Positions 57,245-64,000 of a DNA stretch of 64,000 nt are shown here, in pieces. The DNA comes from Mediterranea sp. An20 (GTDB taxonomy: Bacteria > Bacteroidota > Bacteroidia > Bacteroidales > Bacteroidaceae), in contig NZ_NFJV01000003.1 in assembly GCF_002160055.1 (NCBI RefSeq), positions 1-64,000 on the forward strand, in the 5' to 3' direction. Both the position numbers and the translations under genes were made by a program. The notes below the pieces were generated by a model. It did no database searches, had not been told where the DNA came from, and worked only from the letters and a program-made list of their open reading frames with translations. Position 1 is the first letter of the stretch; every line of letters starts with the position of its first letter.

Positions 57245-58144
57245 ATGGAAAAGACCTTATTGAATATAGAAACGGTGATGGACTATGACGATATGCTCGG
57301 TGTGGAAACCCTGCATCCGCAGGTGAGCGTGATTGACCTCTCAAAAGCGAAGCCGATGCGGCACATGCGGCATACATTCAGCTTCTACGTGGTGTTTCTG
57401 AAAGATGAGAAGAATTGCGACCTGATTTATGGCCGTCAGCGGTACGATTACCAAAAAGGCTCGGTGGTTTGTCTGGCTCCGGGGCAAGTCATCGGCATTG
57501 AGGACACGGGCGAGGAGTTCCAGCCCCAAGGCTATGCGCTGTGTTTCCATCCCGACCTCATCCGTGGCACGAACCTCGGACGCAACATCAAGGAATACAC
57601 GTTCTTTTCTTACGAAGTCAACGAGGCGTTGCACCTTTCGGAACGGGAGCGCGTCACGTTCATTGATTGCCTGACGAAGATACAGGAAGAACTGCAACAC
57701 TCCATCGACCGTTTGAGCAAACGCCTGATAGCTAACAATATCGAGTTGCTGCTCAACTATTGCCTCCGTTTCTATGAACGCCAGTTCATCACTAGGCAGG
57801 ATGCCAACCGCGACATCCTGACCCGCTTTGAGGCATTGCTTGACAACTATTTCACGGGTGACAATGCCTTGCAGAAAGGATTGCCCACCGTGAAATACTG
57901 CGCTGGCGAACTATGCCTTTCACCCAACTACTTCGGCGACCTGATTAAGAAAGAGACGGGCAAGACCGCCTTGGAGTGCATCCAGAACAAAATCATCTCC
58001 CTTGCCAAAGAGCAACTGTTGCTCCCGACACGTTCCATCAGCCAAATAGCCTACGGTCTTGGTTTTCAATATCCACAGCATTTCACGCGGGTATTCAAGA
58101 AAGCAACGGGAATTACGCCAAATGAGTATAGAGGAAAGAATTAA
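57245..58144 (+). CDS. AraC-family regulator of the cargo operon
   Basis: A 299-residue regulator. The N-terminal cupin-type part (residues 1-180) contains GRQRYDYQKGSVVCLAPGQV and a conserved-looking ALCFHPDLIRGT. The C-terminal domain has TVKYCAGELCLSPNYFGDLI and RSISQIAYGLGFQYPQHFTR, with the signature end KKATGITPNEYRGKN. This architecture is common in Bacteroides regulators of stress and drug-responsive operons. I chose the ATG at 57245. Divergent placement and the direct repeats between the promoters make it the likely activator of the six-gene operon. Confidence 0.9.
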   Translation: MEKTLLNIETVMDYDDMLGVETLHPQVSVIDLSKAKPMRHMRHTFSFYVVFLKDEKNCDLIYGRQRYDYQKGSVVCLAPGQVIGIEDTGEEFQPQGYALCFHPDLIRGTNLGRNIKEYTFFSYEVNEALHLSERERVTFIDCLTKIQEELQHSIDRLSKRLIANNIELLLNYCLRFYERQFITRQDANRDILTRFEALLDNYFTGDNALQKGLPTVKYCAGELCLSPNYFGDLIKKETGKTALECIQNKIISLAKEQLLLPTRSISQIAYGLGFQYPQHFTRVFKKATGITPNEYRGKN

Positions 58145-58162
58145 GATATCATTATCGTTTGA

Positions 58163-58226
58163 CCAACGGGATTCAGCAAGCTGGTTTTGGTCTGCCCAAA
58201 ACACAAACTTGCTACCCTCCCGTTGG
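58163..58226. terminator. Hairpin between AraC and relaxase genes
   Basis: CCAACGGGA pairs with TCCCGTTGG; inner AGCAAG/CTTGC and TTTTGG/CCAAAA arms pair too. It lies between convergent genes ending at 58144 and 58233, and also marks the border between the cargo and the mobilization genes. Confidence 0.55.
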
Positions 58227-58232
58227 CATTGC

Positions 58233-59603
58233 TTACAATCCCAATCCTTTGTCTGTTCTGTGCGGTGCAACCGTCCTCCTAATGGACGAAAACAGTTTGT
58301 CGAATTGCTCCTTGAACCACTCGCCAATCAGTTGCCCATTGATGGCAAGCGCAAGTTTGGACCTGTCTTTCGGGTCTTTCACCACTTGGAATCCCGCCCT
58401 TTCGGTCTTGAACTTCCGCTTGTGTTCCTCCGAATAGAGTTCGCCCTCGTAGAACAGCGGCTTGCCGCTGATGAGCGTGGCGGTCTGCCGCTCATTGAAA
58501 CCGATTTTAAGGCAGAAGCTCTCCATGTACACCAACTCTTGGAACAGCGGAAACCATTTCTTTGCTTTTTTGATAATGGATTTCAGGAATGACACTCCCT
58601 TTTGGTGTTCCGCTTCCTTGTCCGACATCTCCCTGCGGTGCTTGGCTTGCAGTTCCATCAGTTGCCGTTGGTGTTCCTCTTGCTGCCGCTGCATTTGCCG
58701 TTGCAACAGTTCGATGCTTTCGTCACGGGCTGCGACCTCATTTTGCAGGGTGCGGTTGTCGGCTTCAAGCTCTTTCAACTTGCCGCTGCCCAAAAGAGAA
58801 CCGACCTTTGCCACGAGTGCCGCTTTCGCCTCGGTCTTGGCGGCTTCCAGCTTCTCCGACTTGATTTCTTTCCGCACTTCGTCAAGTTGTTGTTCAGCCT
58901 GCCGCTGTTCGGTTTGTAGTTGTTGCACATTGGCTTCAAGCTCTCCAGTCTGCCGTTTCAGGTCACGGTAGTATTGGGCGGTGGTGGTGTGCCGTGCCTC
59001 CGAACCCCGTATGCCACGCTTCAAGCCGTACTTCGCCATTGCTGCGGCGTAGCTGTCGTGGTAGGCGACAAGCCTTTCACGGGTCAAGAGGTCGTCGGCG
59101 CACAAGCGAACGGCGTTGGCTTTCTTGCGGTAGGTGCGTCTGCCGTCCGCTTGCTTCTTCTTGGCTTTCCTGCGCTCGCCCGTCACTATCGGCACGACCG
59201 TGGCATGGATGTGCGGCGTGTGTTCGTCCATGTGCAGCACTGCCGAAACGGTATTCTCCTTTCCGAACGTGCGGTGCAGCCATTGTAGGTTGTCATCACA
59301 CCATTCGTCCAGTCTGCCCTCGTCCTGCACCCTCACCATGTCCTCATGCGTGCCCGAAAGCACAATGCGGATTGCCCGTACTTGGTCGGGCGTTATCTTC
59401 CGCTTGATGCCTGCCGTGCGGATGCGGTGGCTTATCGCCTCGGTGCGGTCTGCCACACCGTCGGGAAACTCCACCAGCTCACGGTTGAGGTGGGTGCGTG
59501 TGGGGTCTGCGTTCTTGGGCATGGTCTTGCGTTCTATGTGATCGGATGCACCCGTGTCAGCCGACCCTTTCGCCTTGTTGATTTGGATGCTGGTATATCC
59601 CAT
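58233..59603 (-). CDS. MobV-family relaxase
   Basis: A 456-residue plasmid mobilisation relaxase of the MobV/Pre family. It starts MGYTSIQINKAKGSADTGAS; the catalytic HUH-type motif is HMDEHTPHIHATVVP (residues 123-137). The middle (about 220-340) is a long coiled coil (TGELEANVQQLQTEQRQAEQ). It nicks DNA at the oriT and moves a single strand into a conjugation pore supplied by a helper element. The ATG at 59603 was chosen over an upstream in-frame start that adds 10 lysine-rich residues. It lies 30 kb into accessory DNA, next to the likely oriT. Confidence 0.93.
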   Translation of the reverse strand: MGYTSIQINKAKGSADTGASDHIERKTMPKNADPTRTHLNRELVEFPDGVADRTEAISHRIRTAGIKRKITPDQVRAIRIVLSGTHEDMVRVQDEGRLDEWCDDNLQWLHRTFGKENTVSAVLHMDEHTPHIHATVVPIVTGERRKAKKKQADGRRTYRKKANAVRLCADDLLTRERLVAYHDSYAAAMAKYGLKRGIRGSEARHTTTAQYYRDLKRQTGELEANVQQLQTEQRQAEQQLDEVRKEIKSEKLEAAKTEAKAALVAKVGSLLGSGKLKELEADNRTLQNEVAARDESIELLQRQMQRQQEEHQRQLMELQAKHRREMSDKEAEHQKGVSFLKSIIKKAKKWFPLFQELVYMESFCLKIGFNERQTATLISGKPLFYEGELYSEEHKRKFKTERAGFQVVKDPKDRSKLALAINGQLIGEWFKEQFDKLFSSIRRTVAPHRTDKGLGL

Positions 59604-60197
59604 GTTCTTTTCTTGTTTTTTTAGGTTGTACAAACTTGTTTGTTGATGTCCGCCTGCCTGCGGTTATAGCCGCACGGAACAAACGGGGGTGTCCAGAGGG
59701 GTGTAACCCCGCTGGCTCATTGGGGTGTTTTTAGCAGGAGCGTCAGCGGTGCGTGAAGAAAACGCCCTAATGAGCTATGGCTTTTTGTTCCCCAAAAGCC
59801 TGCGGTGATGTCGGCGGCTATTGGTCGTCTTTTTCTTTTCGCCAGCAGTATCGGCTTTCCCTTGTCGGTCGGCAGGACGGAAGTCCGTCCGACCAGCCTG
59901 CTGATGGCGGCGTTCACCCCCTGTCGCTTCCCCGGCGGACTTGTTGAGGGGTGAAAAAGCGTTGAATTGTTGATGTTTATAGATAATATATTGATATGCA
60001 ACAAGATAAGTTCTAAACAATCTCTCAACAAAAGTGTATCGCCCAACAAACGGATGTGAAAAGAAAAAGCAAATCCGAAACGGTGTGCCGATGCTTCTTC
60101 TTTTCATCAGCCGTTGTGTGTTGTTGGCGGTTTGTTGAGGTTGTATGTTATTATATACCAATACTTTTCTATCCTTATTCAACAATTCAACAGAATA
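59604..60197. other. Gene-free mobilisation region with candidate oriT
   Basis: A 594-base stretch without a convincing gene. The candidate oriT is at about 59650-59780: an inverted repeat GCGG/CCGC (59660-59673), a GGGGGTGTCCAGAGGGGTGT block with repeats, and ACCCC/GGGGT pairing. A pair of overlapping minus-strand frames (59717-60049, 59775-60185) have unusual, arginine- and threonine-rich composition and probably do not code. The position directly upstream of a relaxase gene is where oriT normally lies. Confidence 0.4.
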
Positions 60198-61385
60198 TCA
60201 AAGCCTTTCCAGCAGTTCTTTCGTGACGGTATAGTACCTGCCCACGCATCTTCGGGTTTGGTAACGGTCTGTGCCGCCGTATTGGTAGGCGGTATAGGTA
60301 AGACCGTTGGGCGCAGGTGTCAGCTTCCAGCACTCCTGCACCACTTTCCGAACCTGCGACTTCTCCACCTTGACTTGCGAGCAGACAAGCAACGGGATGA
60401 TGTCGTTCAGACAAAAGGAAACCGTTTCCACTTCCATCTTCGCCATGATGTCGAGCAGCAGTTCCGCCATCTCTATCTCCAGCCGGTTGCGGTTGCTTCG
60501 GATTATCTTCCGCAGGGCTTCCGTTTCCAGCAGCTTCGGGTTGAACCACATGCGGCTTTCCTTTTCGGTGGATAACTTACGGTTGGCAAGGAAATGCAGG
60601 AAAGCGGGTATCTCCGCTTTCAGCTTTTGCAGGAAGTCGGTATCGTCACTTTGTAACGGCACAATCTTCCGCACCCAATAGCGTGTCTCCCCTGCGTCAA
60701 TGATGACGGGCAGGTGCTCGTTGTTGGAACAAAGCACGAACTTGGCGAAGAAGCCTATCTCGTCACGGTCTTTGCCTTTCGCCTCCACCTTGTAGGAAAG
60801 TGTGGTGCTGAGGTTCTTCAGCCGCTCGCTGTCCTCACGGCGGTTTAATAACACCTCGTCCACCATGATGAGCAGCTTGCCAGCCCAGTCGGAGTTGAAC
60901 TGGCTGCGGAAGTCCTCGTTGGTGTTGAACGTCACGTTGTTCTGGAAAATGGCTTTCAGGAAGTTCAGGAACGTGCTCTTGCCCGTGTTCCTCTCTTCGG
61001 ACACGAGCAGGAGGATGGGTAGTTTCTGAATGGGGTAAAGATACAGCAGTTGTAGGTAGTCCATGCCCAACCCGTACTGTTCTCCGAAGATGTGTTCCAC
61101 CAACGAGCGGATGCAGGGGAAATCCCCCTCCTGCGATCGGTGGCTTATCGGTTCGTAGAGGTTGAGGAACTTGCCGACTACGGGCTTGTAGCCCACATGG
61201 TCGGGTACGGTGCAGAAGCCGTCATACTTGGGGATGCCCGCCATGTAGTCCTTGCCGTAGTCCTGCCGCAGGGTCTCGGAGTTCCATGCGATGCGTTTCC
61301 TCACATAGCCGCCGTCAATACGGGGCTGGTCCACAATCTTGTAGAGCGTGGTGCCTACTCGGATGAATTCTTCTTTTTTCTCCAT
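60198..61385 (-). CDS. SF3-like primase-helicase protein
   Basis: A 395-residue protein. The P-loop SEERNTGKST (residues 129-138), Walker B LLIMVDEV (171-178) and sensor-1 like FVLCSNNEHLPVI are those of superfamily 3 helicases used by mobile elements for replication. The N-terminal part (about 1-115) and the C-terminal winged-helix-like part (KSQVRKVVQECWKLTPAPNG) are unassigned. It could unwind DNA during mobilisation or help replicate the circular form; the primase part is a guess. The ATG at 61385 was chosen because the upstream frame is in the promoter area. The promoter at 61446-61510 is nearly identical to the integrase promoter. Confidence 0.85.
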   Translation of the reverse strand: MEKKEEFIRVGTTLYKIVDQPRIDGGYVRKRIAWNSETLRQDYGKDYMAGIPKYDGFCTVPDHVGYKPVVGKFLNLYEPISHRSQEGDFPCIRSLVEHIFGEQYGLGMDYLQLLYLYPIQKLPILLLVSEERNTGKSTFLNFLKAIFQNNVTFNTNEDFRSQFNSDWAGKLLIMVDEVLLNRREDSERLKNLSTTLSYKVEAKGKDRDEIGFFAKFVLCSNNEHLPVIIDAGETRYWVRKIVPLQSDDTDFLQKLKAEIPAFLHFLANRKLSTEKESRMWFNPKLLETEALRKIIRSNRNRLEIEMAELLLDIMAKMEVETVSFCLNDIIPLLVCSQVKVEKSQVRKVVQECWKLTPAPNGLTYTAYQYGGTDRYQTRRCVGRYYTVTKELLERL

Positions 61386-61445
61386 GTTTCTAATATAATT
61401 TTTGTGCCGCCAACGTATTGTCGGCAAGCGGATTAGACATGGATG

Positions 61446-61510
61446 CAAAGCTACGGCAGGATGGTTAAAACCTTGATACGTAAAACGATGCAGAACGGCG
61501 CAAAAGAAAC
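61446..61510 (-). promoter_or_regulatory. Primase promoter with shared upstream repeat
   Basis: Minus-strand -7 box TAGCTTTG (61446-61453), 61 bases upstream of the start. Immediately upstream is a 45-base stretch (about 61464-61510, including GTTAAAACCTTGATACG and GCAGAACGGCGCAAA) that is about 75 per cent the same as the stretch upstream of the integrase at 63350-63394. Confidence 0.65.
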
Positions 61511-61562
61511 TGACAGACAAGAAAATGCGGCGGAACGGGCAACTTCAACCATCCAAAGGCGA

Positions 61563-61602
61563 AAAGAAAAAGCCCGAAGAAGCAAAATCGCACTTCTTCG
61601 GG
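61563..61602 (-). terminator. Rho-independent terminator, integrase operon
   Basis: On the minus strand the stem CCCGAAGAAG/CTTCTTCGGG (10 bp, 10-base loop) is followed by CTTTTTCTTTTC. It ends the integrase and RhuM-like operon, which lies 111 bases further upstream in that transcript. Confidence 0.75.
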
Positions 61603-61713
61603 TAAATGGGATATCGCAGGTAAATGGATATGCTGGTTTATAGGTTTATTGATGCCATTACATCAGGTTAAACAGCTAATAAACAGGCTGTAAAAGTCAC
61701 CAACGAGTACAAT

Positions 61714-62085
61714 TTAACATCTGCATAAGGGATTACTCCCCATAGAAACCAACAAAACTTGCCTTTCTTTTCGCAAGCACAGCCTTTCCAATAGGGCATT
61801 GCATACCCTTGCGGCATTAGGTGTATTGATACGGAAGGCAAGTGCCACGACCATCGGCATGGCATACGTTACCGCATAATAACCGCTGGGCAGTTTGGTG
61901 TGCCTCTCCGCTTCGTAAGGTTGCAACACTCTGCTCCTGTACACGGCTCGGATGGCGGCACGGAGTGTCTGGGCGATTACACCGAACAGACTTACCAATT
62001 CCATTTCGCTCATCCACACGTTGGCGGCATCGGACGGCACGGCAACCCTGCCGCACCCGTCCATTGTGATTGTTGTCCGTTTCAT
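61714..62085 (-). CDS. RhuM-like regulatory protein
   Basis: A 123-residue protein. The central WMSEMELVSLFGVIAQTLRA followed by AIRAVYRSRVL, and VVALAFRINTPNAARVCNAL, resembles the small RhuM-like or BRO-type domain carried beside integrases of Bacteroides mobilizable elements (pattern-based assignment). The ATG overlaps the integrase stop as ATGA (62082-62085), so it is translated together with the integrase. It probably regulates excision or the primase promoter. Not searched, so the family name is tentative. Confidence 0.6.
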   Translation of the reverse strand: MKRTTITMDGCGRVAVPSDAANVWMSEMELVSLFGVIAQTLRAAIRAVYRSRVLQPYEAERHTKLPSGYYAVTYAMPMVVALAFRINTPNAARVCNALLERLCLRKERQVLLVSMGSNPLCRC

Positions 62086-63311
62086 ATCCCTGCCACTTTG
62101 ATGTTGCCGAATGACTTGCTCAACTTGTCACCCAGCATAGTGAGGTCATTATCCAGCTTCTCCACGGTTATCTTCGCATAGATTTGGGTCGTTTCGATGT
62201 TCGTATGCCCTAAAATGCGGCTTACGCTCTCTATCGGCATACCTTTGCAGAGGGCCAGGGTTGCGAATCCATGTCTTGAGCAATGGAAGCTGATGTCCTT
62301 ATTCACACCGCATTCCCGTATCATCTTCTTCAACGGTTTGCAGATGGACCAATAGTTCAGATTGGGGAACACGAGGTTGTTTTCTTGGAACGGACGGTAA
62401 CGCTCTATTATCTGCAAGGGGATGTCCAGCAGCTTCACTTGGAACGGTACGCCCGTCTTGTGCCGCTTGGAGATAATCCACTTTTCGCCGTTCACTTCCA
62501 CGATGCGGTCGTTGGTCAGTTCCTTGATGTCCACGAAAGAAAGGGCGGTGAAGCTCGCAAACACGAAGAGGTCACGGATATATGCCAGCTTCGGGTCTGT
62601 GAACTCGTGCGTCATCACCGCCTTCAACTCGTCCTCCGTCAGAAATTCACGCTCCTTGACATTCGGGCTGATATGAAACTGCGCAAACGGATTTCTCGGT
62701 ATCAGCCCGTTGAAGTGTGCACGCATCACCACACCTTTCAGCCACATGCACTTCTCCCATATCGTGCCGTTGCGCAATCCCGCCTCCGTGGAAAGATAGA
62801 CCGCAAACTCCTTGATGAAGTCGGGCGTAAGTTCCAGCATAGACATGTCGTTGCGCTTGTAGAACGACTTGATGAATACCGCTACGTAGTTTCTCGCCAC
62901 AACTCGTGAGCGGTAGGTTGCCAGTTTCCTGTCCTTGCCGACACGCTTCTTGAACACCTCGTTTTCACGGTCGAAGGCTTTGAGCAGCGTCTCATACTCG
63001 CCGCCAATGCCCTGATAGGCATTGCGTACCATCTCTGCCGTGACAAACGCCTCACGGTCGGATATGCGCTGGTAGTGCTTGATGATTTGCGCCTTGATGT
63101 TGTCAAGCGCAAGGTTGGTTTCCCTCGCTTCCACGCTCTTGCCTTTGGCACGGTTGCCCTTTGCGTCCCAAAGCTCCTTTGCGATGCTCCGCTTGCAACT
63201 GAACTGCGCCACCGTTCCGTTGATTGTAACCCGTCCCATGATGGGGACAATTCCGTTCTTTTCCTTGCTGCCGTTCGCATAGAACAGCACGCGAAATGTG
63301 CTCCTTGTCAT
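62082..63311 (-). CDS. Tyrosine recombinase (integrase)
   Basis: A 409-residue site-specific integrase. N-terminal arm-type and SAM-like core-binding parts (residues 1-205) precede the catalytic domain. Visible are the box I region FASFTALSFVDIKELT, where the usual first Arg (TGLR) is missing, as reported for the IntDOT family; the conserved Lys in SKRHKTG; HCSRHGFAT (box II, HxxR); and LGHTNIETTQIYAKI with the Tyr nucleophile. It integrates and excises the element. A -7 box TAGTTTTG lies at 63331-63338. Confidence 0.93.
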   Translation of the reverse strand: MTRSTFRVLFYANGSKEKNGIVPIMGRVTINGTVAQFSCKRSIAKELWDAKGNRAKGKSVEARETNLALDNIKAQIIKHYQRISDREAFVTAEMVRNAYQGIGGEYETLLKAFDRENEVFKKRVGKDRKLATYRSRVVARNYVAVFIKSFYKRNDMSMLELTPDFIKEFAVYLSTEAGLRNGTIWEKCMWLKGVVMRAHFNGLIPRNPFAQFHISPNVKEREFLTEDELKAVMTHEFTDPKLAYIRDLFVFASFTALSFVDIKELTNDRIVEVNGEKWIISKRHKTGVPFQVKLLDIPLQIIERYRPFQENNLVFPNLNYWSICKPLKKMIRECGVNKDISFHCSRHGFATLALCKGMPIESVSRILGHTNIETTQIYAKITVEKLDNDLTMLGDKLSKSFGNIKVAGI

Positions 63312-63330
63312 ACTCGTTCTTTTTTGGTTG

Positions 63331-63394
63331 CAAAACTATAAATCAACGAGTTAAACCTTGACAAGCAAACCTACGCAGAACGGCGCAAACGAAG
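63331..63394 (-). promoter_or_regulatory. Integrase promoter with shared upstream repeat
   Basis: Minus-strand -7 box TAGTTTTG (63331-63338), 20 bases upstream of the integrase start. A 45-base stretch upstream (63350-63394, including GTTAAACCTTGACAAG and GCAGAACGGCGCAAA) is shared with the primase promoter, at a matching distance from the -7 box. Confidence 0.65.
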
Positions 63395-63590
63395 CGGCGA
63401 CTGTTAAATCTGCACTTCTGACGGGTAACGATTAGGAAACCGTTCTCTTTCTCCAATCCGCTTTGAAACGCTTTTCAGCCCTCTGCCCAACTTCCGCGAT
63501 TTTCTCCTAACCACCTAATTTACAGATTACATTGCGTTAATCTGCCGAAATTCGGAGGTTTTTCCATAGATTTTCTGTATGTTTCTCATG

Positions 63591-64000
63591 TCAGATGTTC
63601 ATTTGCTTTTCAAAACGGAAATATTCGTCCTGATAATCAAGCCCACCACTGTGTCTGGAAGAGTCCTTGTGATATTTGCAGAAGAACTCCACGATACGGA
63701 AGCCACATTTATTCAAATAGAAATGGATATTCCGTTTCTCGAAATAAGGAGTTACAAGTTCCCACACTGCTGTATTAGGATATAGTTGCTCAATGGCTTG
63801 CCACACCTGTGTCCCAAGCCCACGTCCATGACAGTCAGGATAGATATAAAATAAATCAACAGAATTGCGATGAGATTCTTTGTCATTCCGTAATGTTACA
63901 CCACCTATTTTTTCTCCGTCCGCGAGAATATAGTAAACTTCTGCCTGAGGATGAAATAAAGCTTCGTCTATGTCTTCATCTGGAATCACTTCACCTCGTT
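63591..64000 (-). CDS. GNAT-family N-acetyltransferase (partial)
   Basis: At least 136 residues of a GNAT acetyltransferase, cut by the right window edge; the frame stays open past 64000, so the GTG at 63989 is not the true start. YYILADGEKIGGVTL and DLFYIYPDCHGRGLGTQVWQ carry the acetyl-CoA-binding Q/RxxGxG/A-type signature (here HGRGLG), and NIHFYLNKCGFRIVEFF ends the core. Substrate unknown. It lies 279 bases from the integrase start and could be just outside the mobile element. Confidence 0.85.
   Translation of the reverse strand, partial: RGEVIPDEDIDEALFHPQAEVYYILADGEKIGGVTLRNDKESHRNSVDLFYIYPDCHGRGLGTQVWQAIEQLYPNTAVWELVTPYFEKRNIHFYLNKCGFRIVEFFCKYHKDSSRHSGGLDYQDEYFRFEKQMNI

Noticed and set aside
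59717-60185. Minus-strand frames upstream of the relaxase
   Set aside because: Frames overlap each other in a candidate oriT region and have biased, low-complexity composition; possible but not supported.
62082-63311. Integrase considered a broken gene because box I lacks Arg
   Set aside because: The same loss is established for the IntDOT group of Bacteroides recombinases, and all other catalytic residues are present.
1-64000. tRNA or rRNA genes
   Set aside because: I looked for T-loop-like and anticodon-stem patterns in the long gaps and found none that fold convincingly; a tRNAscan run would be decisive.

Overview
The window reads as a Bacteroides chromosome. Support: promoters of the Bacteroides -7 type (TAnnTTTG) sit in front of many genes, there is a SusC/SusD pair with a divergent AraC regulator, and there are Bacteroidales-type families (6-bladed beta-propeller lipoprotein, MobV-type mobilizable element, long urocanase). 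Species is not resolved. No rRNA, tRNA or CRISPR array was seen.

Core chromosome, about 0.8-39.8 kb. A DUF418 membrane protein/DUF2200 pair is followed by a two-gene iron-sulphur redox operon: a NapH-NapG-like fusion with an internal twin-arginine motif, and a Tat-signal aldo/keto reductase with ferredoxin clusters. An O-acetylation-type cassette (two SGNH proteins plus an MBOAT acyltransferase, overlapping genes) and two small secreted proteins come next. Then a complete histidine-utilisation operon runs hutU-ftcD-hutI-fchA-hutH, turning histidine into glutamate and passing the formimino carbon to tetrahydrofolate. A tetR gene lies between two hairpin elements, each flanked by TTA; the first supplies the last base of the hutH stop codon. 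After it come a membrane-anchored MutS-like ATPase, a SnoaL/NTF2/HxlR cluster with tandem operators, a polysaccharide-utilisation-type locus (parallel beta-helix protein, SusD, SusC, AraC), a TPR protein with a kinase-like ATPase domain paired with a TlpA-like lipoprotein, a beta-propeller lipoprotein, and an aminopeptidase P.

Accessory region, about 40-64 kb. The left part (40.9-48.9 kb) has many short AT-richer genes of unknown function, an SSB, a YolD-like/Y-family polymerase pair, and a ParA ATPase with a small basic partner beside AT-rich repeats; it looks like part of a conjugative element or integrated plasmid. Next is a MATE exporter with a Vat/CatB-type acetyltransferase and a three-gene membrane cluster. 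A six-gene operon follows (two SnoaL/NTF2 proteins, hexapeptide acetyltransferase, dienelactone-hydrolase-like enzyme, flavodoxin, SDR), divergent from its probable AraC regulator, with direct repeats between them. At the right is a mobilization module: MobV relaxase, putative oriT, SF3-like helicase, RhuM-like protein and tyrosine recombinase. A GNAT gene runs off the right edge.

The two most unusual signals are (i) at least five intergenic arrays of a degenerate 22-bp tandem repeat (core ATAAGCAG/ATAAGAAG) scattered over the core chromosome, and (ii) phased direct repeats controlling the AraC-linked cargo operon. Domain and family names come from reading the sequence; no database search was run.
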